Source of the DNA: Lachnospiraceae bacterium UBA3785
GTDB lineage: Bacteria; Bacillota; Clostridia; Lachnospirales; Lachnospiraceae
Direction: 5' to 3'
NCBI GenBank assembly: GCA_002369495.1
Contig: DFFD01000050.1
Coordinates: 1 to 19,216 of the forward strand
Length of the DNA: 19,216 nucleotides
This document shows positions 1 to 7,129 of this stretch, one piece after another. The translations under genes were made by a program, and so were the position numbers. The notes under the pieces were generated by a model, which was not told where the DNA came from, ran no database searches, and saw only the letters and a list, made by a program, of their open reading frames with translations. The number at the start of each line of letters is the position of its first letter. Position 1 is the first letter of the stretch.

Positions 1-45
1 CGGTTCCCCCCGGCCGCCTTCGGCGGCCTCCCAGGAACCGTCCCC
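1..45. repeat. Hairpin repeat copy 1, truncated by window start
   Basis: Imperfect palindrome. The inner stem GGCCGCC (12-18) / GGCGGCC (22-28) has a 3-base loop, and the outer arm GGAACCGTCCCC (34-45) would pair with a left arm that is cut off by the window edge. The same unit occurs at 3683-3731 and 19120-19168, with partial copies at 16609-16629 and 19196-19216. It lies 14 bases past the hydrolase stop codon, so it may also act as a 3' hairpin for that transcript. Confidence 0.85.
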
Positions 46-59
46 TTATTTTCCTTTTT

Positions 60-1109
60 TTACCTGACCCTCTCTTCGAGCAGGGCCATCACAAGATTCG
101 CAACCGCAAGGCTGTTCTTCTCGAGCATCATCATGTGCCCGTTCCCGTGGAGCCCGTGCTCCTCGAGGCGGATGAAGCTGTGCTCCACCCCGCACTGATC
201 AAGGACGTGGCTCGTCAGGTGATCATACCCGGCGTGGTAGGAGGACTCGCTCACGACCACCCAGACCGGTATCCCGGCGAAGCGGGGAAGCCTCGGCGCG
301 GGATCCCTGAAGATCCAGCCCGGATTGCGGTCCGGATCGGCGGAGGGCAGAAGCTCAAGCTTTATATCCGCGGGAGAGGCGACCGGAGGGTCGTAGTGCA
401 GCGGGAGATCCGCGATGCCGTAATTTTTCGAAACCGGATCGCTTGTGTCCGGGGAGAACGGCGGTCCGGAGGGCTCGAGGGCCATGATCCCCTTCACGAG
501 ATCCGGGCGGGCGTCCGCAAGGAGCCAGCCGAACGGACCGGCCTGCGAGTGTGTGAGAAGGATCGCCGGACCGATCTCCTCAAGGAGCCTGGTCCCGGCG
601 GCGAGCACCAGGCGCTGAGACTCCTTGTTGCTCGGGAGATACTCCACCTGGGATGCGATGAACTGGAGGTCTGTCGGATCCGTAAATGCCATGCTCCCTT
701 CACCCGGCCACTGGGTGTGCAGCTTTGACTGCGGCCATTTTCCGTTGTTGGACATAAAGCGCTGGAGGGACGTGAGCGAGTGATACATCCTGGGGCCGTT
801 CTGCTCCGGATGGTAGGCGGAGCGGCCGCGGGAGGGCTGCTCGCAGAGGTAGACCGCATAGCCTTTGGAGACGAAGTAGTCCGCCCATCCCATCCTGCCG
901 TCCGGGGTGATGAGCCAGTTTACATTGGTCTGGCCCGCGCCGTGGAACATGACGACAGGATACGGCTTCGTCTGAGTGACAGGGAAGATCGCTTCCACAT
1001 ACATCTGGTTGTACATGTGCTCTTTTCCGGATTCACGGATGATGTCTCCCTCGATATAGAAAATGCTTCTGGAACCGACGAAGCTCTGATCGATTTTCGG
1101 GATTTTCAT
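60..1109 (-). CDS. Alpha/beta hydrolase, esterase-713-like
   Basis: 349-residue alpha/beta hydrolase, probably a carboxylic-ester hydrolase. Visible motifs are the oxyanion-hole HGAG at 56-59, the segment GRMGWADYFVSKGYAVYLCE at 71-90, a nucleophile elbow THSQAG with Ser188, a candidate acid Glu212 in LEPSG, and a C-terminal GNGHMMM with His325. A Glu rather than Asp acid directly after the strand following the elbow is the arrangement described for Alcaligenes esterase 713, so I place it in that group; the substrate is unknown. No signal peptide is visible, so it is probably cytoplasmic. The ATG is supported by an AAGGAGG six bases upstream. It follows the YfcC-type transporter by 43 bases on the same strand, so it is likely co-transcribed and may act on what that transporter imports. 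Confidence 0.85.
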   Translation of the reverse strand: MKIPKIDQSFVGSRSIFYIEGDIIRESGKEHMYNQMYVEAIFPVTQTKPYPVVMFHGAGQTNVNWLITPDGRMGWADYFVSKGYAVYLCEQPSRGRSAYHPEQNGPRMYHSLTSLQRFMSNNGKWPQSKLHTQWPGEGSMAFTDPTDLQFIASQVEYLPSNKESQRLVLAAGTRLLEEIGPAILLTHSQAGPFGWLLADARPDLVKGIMALEPSGPPFSPDTSDPVSKNYGIADLPLHYDPPVASPADIKLELLPSADPDRNPGWIFRDPAPRLPRFAGIPVWVVVSESSYHAGYDHLTSHVLDQCGVEHSFIRLEEHGLHGNGHMMMLEKNSLAVANLVMALLEERVR

Positions 1110-1152
1110 GCTGGGCCTCCTTGGTGTTTGTATTTTCTGTATGACAGTCAGA

Positions 1153-2535
1153 TCAATAACCTATCTGGGCAGCGATGATCAGGAGAATGCAGCCGACGAC
1201 GCACCAGATTGCGAAGAGCTTGATGGCGTATTTGAACCACTTGGTGAACGGGATGTTCGCGCATCCGATGAAGCCCATCGTGGCAGCTGCGTGCGGCAGG
1301 ATGAAGTTGCAGAAGCCGTCGCCGAAGTTGAAGGCGAGGACCGCGGTCTGGCGGGAAATGCCGACCAGATCGGCAACCGGGATGAAGATCGGCATCGTGA
1401 CGGCTGCCTGGCCGGAACCGGACGTCACGAAGAAGTTGATGATGACGTGCATGAAGAACATGACCGGTGCCTGGATGATCGCGGGGAACAGGCCAAGCGC
1501 GTTGGCCATGGCAGCGACGACTGTGTCCATGACGCCGCCGGCGGAGAGGATGCCGGAGATTGCATAGGCGAAACCGAGCAGGATGCCGGTGGTGGCCATG
1601 CCTTTGGCTCCGTCGCAGAACTTTTTGCACATGTCATTGACCGGCATCCGGTAGACAAGGCCGGACAGCAGGCCCATGTACATGAAGATCGAAGCGGAAG
1701 CCGCAAAGCTCAGAGTCGAGAAGATCGCAGTCCAGACCATGTAGGCGATGCCGGCGGCGACGACGATCGCGACCGGGATGTGCTTTTTCTCGAAGGAGGG
1801 GACATTTTCCGGATCGAAAGTGCCGAAATCAAGCGGGGTCCCGTAGACAAGGCTCTTCTCAGGGTTCTTGCGGACCTTCTCGCCGTAGCGGACGACGAAG
1901 ATGATCGTCACGATCATGAAGGGAATCATGCAGAACAGGCGGTAGCCCATGCCGGAGAAGACCGGAAGTTCCGCAATCGCCTGTGCGGTGCCGGTGTTGG
2001 AGAGGTTCATTGCGCCGCAGGAGAAGCCGACAGCGCCGCCCAGCATGATGATCGAGATGCCGACGATCGCGTCATACCCCATCGCCATGGCGACGATGAT
2101 GCCGAGAGGAGCGAAGGGGATAAAGTAGTTCAGGTTGATCGGGATGCAGAGCAGCGCGAACACGACCATGAGGAAGGTGATGACCAGCCACTCTTTTCCT
2201 TTTGCCTTCTTGCTGAGGGTACAGGCAGCGCCCTGGAACATATTTGTGGAGAGGATGATGCCTAATCCGCCGCCCGCGCACAGAAGAGCGAAGATAATCT
2301 GGCCGGCGCTCTGCAGACCCGGGAAAACGTACTCGAGGATGCGCAGCGGATTGACGGGTGTCTTGTCGACGACGTGGTAGCTGCCCGGGACAACAACGGT
2401 CCGTCCGGCTTCGTCCTTGATCCTGTCAAATGCGCCGCCCGGAATCAGGTACGTCAGAATCGCGGCTGCGAGCATGACGACGACGATGATCGCGAGCGAG
2501 TGCGGGACCTTGAATGATTTCTTTTTTTCTTCCAT
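1153..2535 (-). CDS. YfcC/DcuC-family membrane transporter
   Basis: 460-residue, very hydrophobic protein with roughly 12 predicted membrane segments. A short cytoplasmic N-terminus (MEEKKKSFKVPHSL) is followed by the first helix and the LIPGGAFDR loop. A second half carries SGSGQA at 372-377 and GDGFCNFILPHAAATMG around 405-421. This combination is typical of the YfcC branch of the DcuC/C4-dicarboxylate carrier superfamily, whose members are variously assigned to dicarboxylates, peptides or basic amino acids, so the substrate cannot be named. Length is normal for the family. The start has AAGGAGA nearby upstream. It sits between a LysR gene (113-base gap with a palindrome) and an esterase-like hydrolase (43-base gap), which suggests a regulated import-then-hydrolyse unit. 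Confidence 0.85.
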   Translation of the reverse strand: MEEKKKSFKVPHSLAIIVVVMLAAAILTYLIPGGAFDRIKDEAGRTVVVPGSYHVVDKTPVNPLRILEYVFPGLQSAGQIIFALLCAGGGLGIILSTNMFQGAACTLSKKAKGKEWLVITFLMVVFALLCIPINLNYFIPFAPLGIIVAMAMGYDAIVGISIIMLGGAVGFSCGAMNLSNTGTAQAIAELPVFSGMGYRLFCMIPFMIVTIIFVVRYGEKVRKNPEKSLVYGTPLDFGTFDPENVPSFEKKHIPVAIVVAAGIAYMVWTAIFSTLSFAASASIFMYMGLLSGLVYRMPVNDMCKKFCDGAKGMATTGILLGFAYAISGILSAGGVMDTVVAAMANALGLFPAIIQAPVMFFMHVIINFFVTSGSGQAAVTMPIFIPVADLVGISRQTAVLAFNFGDGFCNFILPHAAATMGFIGCANIPFTKWFKYAIKLFAIWCVVGCILLIIAAQIGY

Positions 2536-2592
2536 TTTTGTTCTCCTTTTCTTCCCTGCTTCAACAGGTTTTCTTTATCTGTATTCAGCATA

Positions 2593-2605
2593 TCCTGTTT
2601 CAGGA
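2593..2605. promoter_or_regulatory. 13-bp palindrome upstream of YfcC gene
   Basis: TCCTG TTT CAGGA is a perfect inverted repeat inside the AT-rich 113-base gap between the LysR gene and the transporter gene, about 60 bases before the transporter start. LysR proteins bind short interrupted dyads, so this is a plausible operator for the neighbouring regulator. No convincing -35/-10 pair was found around it. Confidence 0.4.
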
Positions 2606-2648
2606 ATAAAGGAAAATATGAAAACAAAATAGTAAAAATAGGCAGAAC

Positions 2649-3584
2649 CTATTTTTTGGCAGCGCTTTCGGCAAGAATGCGCAGCGCCTCTTTCACAAGC
2701 GGGTCGTGAAGTTCATTTTCCCTGTAATAGAGACAGTTCGACCAGTAGGCGTGCAGCGCGGGATCAAGGGAGAGAGAGGCGAGCTCCGGGTGGCGGCTGA
2801 TATTCAGATCAATGTATTTCTTCGGCAGGATGACGAAGCCAAGGCCTCTCGAAGCGAAATCGAGCGCTCCGGGGAAGCTCTGCGTGGACAGCGCGCCTTT
2901 CGGGAAGATGTTTGCATTTTTAAAGGTGAAATCCGTGATGCGGCGGACGCGCTGGTTGCTGTTGAAGAAAATGAAGGGCTGATTCCGGAACCCTGCGAGA
3001 TCCGCGGTTCCTTCGGCGGGAATGCCGGCTTCCTCGAACAGGCGGACATGGCCCAGCAGGCAGAAGGGCTCGTCCTCGAGAAGAACCCGGCAGATGTCTT
3101 TGGCAAAGGTCGTCTGTTTGCCGGGGTATTCCCGCGGGTACTCGTGAGCGATGATGAGGTCGATCTCGTGTCCCCGGAGCAGGTCGAGAAGCTCCGCGGT
3201 CCTTTTCTCCTCGAGGCGGATCTGTACGCCGGGATAGGCGCTGTGGAAGCGCGGGACGAAGTCCGAAAAATAGATGAGGGTATTGTACCAGGAGGCACCG
3301 ACGGAGAGCTCTCCGGTCATGGGGTCCGTCATTTTTCTGAGATCATCGCGGAACTTGTGGATCCGTTCGATGACGTCGCGGGCCATCCCGATGTAGAGTT
3401 CTCCGGCGTCGGTCGGGTCCAGGCCGTATTTGCGCCGGGTGAAGAGCTTTACGCCGAGCTCGGCCTCGATCCTGCGGAGGCACTGCGTCAGGGAGGGCTG
3501 CGCGATGTGGAGACGCTGGGCGGCGTGGGTGATGTTTCGCTCTTCTGCGATGGTGAGGATGTATTGGAGTTCCTGTTCGGTCAT
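2649..3584 (-). CDS. LysR-family transcriptional regulator
   Basis: 311-residue LysR-type regulator of normal length. The N-terminal winged helix-turn-helix (about 1-60) shows the family signature: LQYILTIAEERNITHAAQRL, then AQPSLTQCLRRIEAELGVKLF. The effector-binding part (about 90-300) contains GELSVGAS, the LLRGHEIDLIIAHE stretch and the late GLGFVILP, matching the two-lobed periplasmic-binding-like fold. GGAGG sits seven bases before the ATG, and a TATAAT-like -10 lies about 40 bases upstream. It is followed on the same strand by the YfcC-type transporter and the esterase-like hydrolase, which are its most likely targets; being co-directional rather than divergent is less usual for LysR and its targets. 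The ligand is unknown. Confidence 0.92.
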   Translation of the reverse strand: MTEQELQYILTIAEERNITHAAQRLHIAQPSLTQCLRRIEAELGVKLFTRRKYGLDPTDAGELYIGMARDVIERIHKFRDDLRKMTDPMTGELSVGASWYNTLIYFSDFVPRFHSAYPGVQIRLEEKRTAELLDLLRGHEIDLIIAHEYPREYPGKQTTFAKDICRVLLEDEPFCLLGHVRLFEEAGIPAEGTADLAGFRNQPFIFFNSNQRVRRITDFTFKNANIFPKGALSTQSFPGALDFASRGLGFVILPKKYIDLNISRHPELASLSLDPALHAYWSNCLYYRENELHDPLVKEALRILAESAAKK

Positions 3585-3621
3585 GGGACACCTCCGGGCA
3601 AGTGTGCTTTAAACAAGATAT

Positions 3622-3627
3622 ATTATA
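3622..3627 (-). promoter_or_regulatory. -10 box candidate for LysR gene
   Basis: On the minus strand this reads TATAAT, 37 bases before the ATG of the LysR gene. Upstream of it lies C-rich sequence with no good -35, so the promoter would be weak or activator-dependent. Confidence 0.4.
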
Positions 3628-3682
3628 GCAGAGGTGGGGGGAGAGGGGAAGGGGAAGATGCAGGGACGGGGGCAAGGACACA

Positions 3683-3731
3683 GGGACGGTTCCCACCGGC
3701 CGCCTTCGGCGGCCTCCCAGGAACCGTCCCC
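3683..3731. repeat. Hairpin repeat copy 2 (complete)
   Basis: Complete 49-base unit: outer arms GGGACGGTTCC and GGAACCGTCCC, inner arms GGCCGCC and GGCGGCC around a TTC loop. It lies in the intergenic region between the LysR gene start and the GPH symporter end. A further half-arm, GGGACGGGG, stands just before it at 3663-3671, suggesting nested or repeated insertion. Confidence 0.9.
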
Positions 3732-3809
3732 GCAGTTCTGCCAGTGAACAGTGCTGAGTCCACCGTTGCGGTAAATGGAATAAAGGAAACTCCACTCCGT
3801 CTTTGAAAG

Positions 3810-3841
3810 AGACGCCGGAAATCCGATGATTCCCGGCGTCT
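3810..3841 (-). terminator. Terminator of the GPH symporter gene
   Basis: AGACGCCGG (3810-3818) pairs with CCGGCGTCT (3833-3841), and further A-T pairs continue the stem after one mismatch to a 6-base loop. It starts 34 bases past the symporter stop. On the minus strand it is followed by a modest CTCTTTC tract and on the plus strand by TTCTGTGTTTG, so it could work in either direction. No convergent plus-strand gene needs it, so the minus-strand role is preferred. Confidence 0.6.
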
Positions 3842-3874
3842 TTCTGTGTTTGCATTTTCAGTCTGCAGTTTTGT

Positions 3875-5272
3875 TTATTCAGCCGCTTTCTTTTCGCGCT
3901 CTGCGTTGGCCTTCAGGATGGCCGGGAGCATTTCCTCAAACTTGTAACGGAACAGGAGCAGGAAGATGATGATGAAAGCTGCCAGCGGGATGTAGTTGTT
4001 GAGGGCGAAAACCGCCTGCTTAAGGCCGTCGGTCAGGCCGATCGTTCCGGCATTGAAAGCATCGAAGCCGCCGGCACCGAGAACCCAGCCAATCAGGGAG
4101 CCGCCCACGCCGCCGCCGAGCTTGCCGACGAAAGAGTTGGAAGCGTTGGTCATGCCGGTGATGCGGACGCCGTGCTGTTCCATATTCGCCTCAGCAGTGT
4201 TCAGGGTCATAGCCGGGAGCACGGAGATCAGCGGGATGGTAGCGTACATGATCAGGCAGTTGGCTGCAAGGAATACGATGGAATTCATCGGCATGAGCGT
4301 ACGGATGACGCAGCCTGCGATACCGATTACGGAAGCCCATTTTGCGGTGCCGGTCAGGCCGAAACGCTTGATCCAGAAGCCGACGGTCAGGAAACCGAGC
4401 ACGGAGGGGAAGATGTTGACGGTATTGACCGTGCTGTAGAAGCCGGGATTGCCGAGAATAATGAGGCCGTAATAGAGAGGAGCAATCAGTGCGATACCGT
4501 AAACAATGTTCATCGCAACGCCGACGAGGGTGATCTTGATCCAGTACTTGTTGCCGATGAGAATCTTGAGGCCTTCAACGATGGAAACCTGCGCTTCCTT
4601 CTGAGCCATCTCGCCCTCATCGTGATAGATCTCACGGGAGAACTTGTAGGTGATGAACAGGCAGATCGCGGAGAGTACGCCGAGAATGAGACCGAACTTG
4701 ATCCAGGCCGCCTGGTCATCGCCGAGGGCTGTGGTGATGGGGATAATGCCGATGCCGCAGGCGACGCCGATCGCGTAACCGACAGCGGCACGCCAGGTGC
4801 CCATCTTACCTTTTTCTTCAGAACTCTTGGTCTTGAAGGACATCATCGTGTAGTAAGGAACAGCGATGGCGGTGTAGACGATGGCGGAAGCAAAAACACT
4901 GGTCACCAGCGCGTAGACATAACGCAGGCTGCCCCAGCTGGCCGGGACTGTGAAGAGCAGCACGCAGGCGAGAAACGCAGGAATGACCATGCGCAGCAGC
5001 CAGGGGCGGGCTTTACCGTCCTTTGTGTTGGTCTTGTCAACGATCTTGCCCATGAACAGGTCGCTCACCGCGTCGAAGATCTTGGAGACCAGCAGCACTG
5101 TGCCGACAGTACCGGAAGCCATGCCCATCTTCGTGGTGTAGAAATAAGTCAGCTGTCCTGTGAGCTGTCCGTTTGCGTTCAGAGCAAACTGTCCGAGAGA
5201 GTCGGTGAGATAATCAATCGGATGCAGGTGCTTCTGCTGGCCGTCTTTGTCTAAGCCAAGTTCTTTTGCCAT
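3875..5272 (-). CDS. GPH-family (MelB-type) sugar:cation symporter
   Basis: 465-residue inner-membrane symporter of the glycoside-pentoside-hexuronide family, MFS fold, about 12 helices. The diagnostic motif after helix 2 is present at about 64-91: Asp67 and Asp71 in DAVSD, then KIVDKTN and GKARPW. These two aspartates line up with the cation-site Asp55/Asp59 of E. coli MelB, so cation-coupled import of a glycoside or short oligosaccharide is expected. The C-terminal tail (EEMLPAILKANAEREKKAAE) is charged and cytoplasmic. AAGGAG lies a little upstream of the ATG. It is divergent from an AraC regulator across 252 bases and lies near GH39, GH3 and GH1 genes, so it probably feeds them substrate. 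Which sugar is transported cannot be read from sequence. Confidence 0.9.
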   Translation of the reverse strand: MAKELGLDKDGQQKHLHPIDYLTDSLGQFALNANGQLTGQLTYFYTTKMGMASGTVGTVLLVSKIFDAVSDLFMGKIVDKTNTKDGKARPWLLRMVIPAFLACVLLFTVPASWGSLRYVYALVTSVFASAIVYTAIAVPYYTMMSFKTKSSEEKGKMGTWRAAVGYAIGVACGIGIIPITTALGDDQAAWIKFGLILGVLSAICLFITYKFSREIYHDEGEMAQKEAQVSIVEGLKILIGNKYWIKITLVGVAMNIVYGIALIAPLYYGLIILGNPGFYSTVNTVNIFPSVLGFLTVGFWIKRFGLTGTAKWASVIGIAGCVIRTLMPMNSIVFLAANCLIMYATIPLISVLPAMTLNTAEANMEQHGVRITGMTNASNSFVGKLGGGVGGSLIGWVLGAGGFDAFNAGTIGLTDGLKQAVFALNNYIPLAAFIIIFLLLFRYKFEEMLPAILKANAEREKKAAE

Positions 5273-5351
5273 AGCTTTATTCTCCTTTTCTGTTGCAGAA
5301 TGAATGATACATGATTGGAATTGGCAAGTTCCTTTAACCGTGAACAGAATA

Positions 5352-5369
5352 TCATACCTGTTTCATACC
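5352..5369. promoter_or_regulatory. Direct-repeat operator candidate (AraC/GPH)
   Basis: TCATACC TGTT TCATACC: two identical 7-mers whose starts are 11 bases apart, about one helical turn. It lies 80-97 bases upstream of the symporter start, inside the divergent region shared with the AraC gene. AraC-type proteins carry two helix-turn-helix motifs and often bind direct repeats near a weak -35, which fits. On the minus strand the repeat reads GGTATGA twice and overlaps possible -10-like sequence. Confidence 0.45.
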
Positions 5370-5457
5370 AACTATCCTTTTATCGCTATTTTTGCACTTC
5401 TGTCGCTGACTTGAAAAGCTGCACACGGTAGAGTATTAAGCTTTGTAAATGATTCGC

Positions 5458-5486
5458 TTGTTTCCTGAGGGCGAATAGAGTATAAC
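5458..5486 (+). promoter_or_regulatory. Promoter candidate for AraC gene
   Basis: TTGTTT (5458-5463), a 17-base spacer, and TATAAC (5481-5486), ending 38 bases before the AraC ATG. A small inverted repeat TTCGC (5453-5457) / GCGAA (5471-5475) straddles the -35 and could be an operator. Confidence 0.5.
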
Positions 5487-5524
5487 GGAATAAGGACAAA
5501 CCCGGAAAGGCAGGAGGAGAGGAC

Positions 5525-6715
5525 ATGGAACGTTTGCTGCAGAATCTTGAAAGCATCGGCCGCATCAGCGGGATTGAATTTGTGATGATGCATGGCGAGC
5601 AGATAACAGCAGTCTTTGGTGCAGATGAGAGCAATCCGATTTGCACATCACCGGAGCTTCGCGGTTATCTCGTTGATAACAGCGAGCATCAGGCGGCACC
5701 ATTTCTCTTTCTGGATTCTCACGGCGTTGCCTTTGGCTGCGTCTCCCATGAGGAGCAGGCATTTCTCTTCGGACCTATGCCATGCAAAAGCATGAGCCCA
5801 ACAGAAAACCATGTGTTCTGCAATTTCTATGGTGTCGACGCTGCGCATGAGAAATTCTTTCCCAGATACACGGCTGACCAGATTTTAGCAGCCACAAGGC
5901 TTGCCGAAGGCATCATAACGGGGAAAGAATGCTCCGATGAGGAACTGATCAAAAGCAATCATCTGGATCACTTGAGTGATACCGAAATACAGCATGCGCA
6001 TATCCTCCTTCGGCTTCAGGAGGAAGAACGGGAGATCTATCACCACACGTTTACGGAAGAACTTGCCATCCTGAACTGCGTGAAGGAGGGAAAGCCTGAA
6101 GAAGTCCGCAAGAGAAGTATGGCAACAGATCGAAAAATGGGTCGTCTGTCCAACAATGAAATGAACCATTGGAAATATGCGGCAGTTGTGGCAATTACTC
6201 TCTGCTCCAGAGCAGCGATGCAATCCGGAGTATCTCCCGCAACAGCATATCATTTCAGCGATTTATTTATTCAAAAGCTGGATGATTGCCACAGTGTTGC
6301 GGCGGTGATTTCTTTGAGAAATAAAGCGGTCAGTCTGTTGGCGGAACAGGTGCAGATGAAGAGCAGAAACCGGATGGATGGTTATGTGGATCAGTGTATT
6401 GACTATATCGCCAAGCATTATAGAGACAAAATCTACCTGGACGAATTGGCAAGCGCTTTGGGGCTGAGCGGAAACTATCTTTCAAAGCTGTTTGCCAAAG
6501 AGACCGGCGTGAAGCTGCAGGATTATATCGTGCAATACAGAGTGAAAAGAGCCCAGGAGCTGCTGCAATCAACCAACATGAGCATCATCGATATTGGAAT
6601 TTACGTTGGGTTTCCTTCTCAGAGCTATTTTGGGAGAGTCTTCAAAAAGTACACTGGCTCCACGCCGATGAAATACCGGAATGACTGTATGTGGCGTGAA
6701 TGCAGCGCAGAATAA
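5525..6715 (+). CDS. AraC-family transcriptional regulator
   Basis: 396-residue regulator. The C-terminal DNA-binding domain spans about 286-386: the first helix-turn-helix is near 304-325 (LDELASALGLSGNYLSKLF), the second near 352-376 (SIIDIGIYVGF then SYFGRVFKKYTG), ending in the typical TPMKYR. The N-terminal 280 residues are a sensor I cannot assign to a named domain; it contains GVAFGCV and FLFGPM around 67-85, a pattern I associate with AraC regulators of gut Clostridia. AGGAGGAG lies just upstream of the ATG. It is divergent from the GPH symporter and upstream of the GH39-GH3 genes, so it is the likely sugar-responsive activator of both. It is visibly more AT-rich than the genes on either side. 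Confidence 0.9.
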   Translation: MERLLQNLESIGRISGIEFVMMHGEQITAVFGADESNPICTSPELRGYLVDNSEHQAAPFLFLDSHGVAFGCVSHEEQAFLFGPMPCKSMSPTENHVFCNFYGVDAAHEKFFPRYTADQILAATRLAEGIITGKECSDEELIKSNHLDHLSDTEIQHAHILLRLQEEEREIYHHTFTEELAILNCVKEGKPEEVRKRSMATDRKMGRLSNNEMNHWKYAAVVAITLCSRAAMQSGVSPATAYHFSDLFIQKLDDCHSVAAVISLRNKAVSLLAEQVQMKSRNRMDGYVDQCIDYIAKHYRDKIYLDELASALGLSGNYLSKLFAKETGVKLQDYIVQYRVKRAQELLQSTNMSIIDIGIYVGFPSQSYFGRVFKKYTGSTPMKYRNDCMWRECSAE

Positions 6716-6946
6716 TACGGTACACAGAGAAGGAAAGAGAAAGGGTATCGTGGAATAGGGACAGGCGAACTGCGTTGCTCCCGGTTCGTGGGAACTTCAA
6801 AGATGAAAATGGCAAATCTGCACAAAATAAGGAAAAAAATAACGGTAAGGGGACAAAACTCCACTGCCCTGCATGATAAAATGATGGCAGCAATGGCAGA
6901 GAGAAGGCTTTCGCCGCAAAACGGATACGATTCAGGAGGTAAGATC

Positions 6947-7114
6947 ATGGCAGAGTACATCGTAACAACAAAAACTGGCAAGGTCAGAGGCTATGAACGA
7001 AACGGTCTGGTGGAGTATTTGGGCATCCCCTTTGCAGAGCCACCTGTGGGCGCACTGCGCTTCAAACGCGCTGTACCAAAAACTCCCTGGGATGGAGTTA
7101 AGGAGGTATCATGA
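6947..7114 (+). pseudogene. Truncated carboxylesterase N-terminus
   Basis: 55-codon open frame whose first 51 residues match the first 51 of the intact carboxylesterase at 11643 at 40 positions, including KVRGYER and PVGALRFKR. It breaks off after PWDGV, before the oxyanion loop, nucleophile and the rest of the roughly 500-residue enzyme, so it cannot be a working hydrolase. It keeps a strong AGGAGGT site before its ATG. At the break the frame runs into KEVS and a TGA at 7112-7114 that overlaps an ATG at 7111. That ATG has its own AAGGAGG but opens only about 20 codons. The GH39 gene begins 16 bases after the stop. I read it as a recombination scar; a leader-peptide role is possible but less likely. 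Confidence 0.85.
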
Positions 7115-7129
7115 CAGGAGGAGAAACAG

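Noticed and set aside
1108..2265. Long plus-strand open frame of 385 codons opposite the transporter gene
   Set aside because: It is antisense to a clear membrane transporter, is extremely Asp/Glu/His-rich as expected from reverse reading of hydrophobic codons, and has no family-like motif.
2706..3806. 366-codon plus-strand frame opposite the LysR gene
   Set aside because: Mirror of LysR codons, no recognisable domain, and it runs through the hairpin repeat.
4172..5254. 360-codon plus-strand frame opposite the GPH symporter
   Set aside because: Acidic, low-complexity composition typical of the antisense of a membrane protein; no ribosome site seen.
6788..6946. Upstream extension of the esterase stub to an earlier ATG
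   Set aside because: The inner ATG at 6947 has a strong AGGAGGT and aligns with the start of the intact esterase. The upstream 53 codons match nothing I know.
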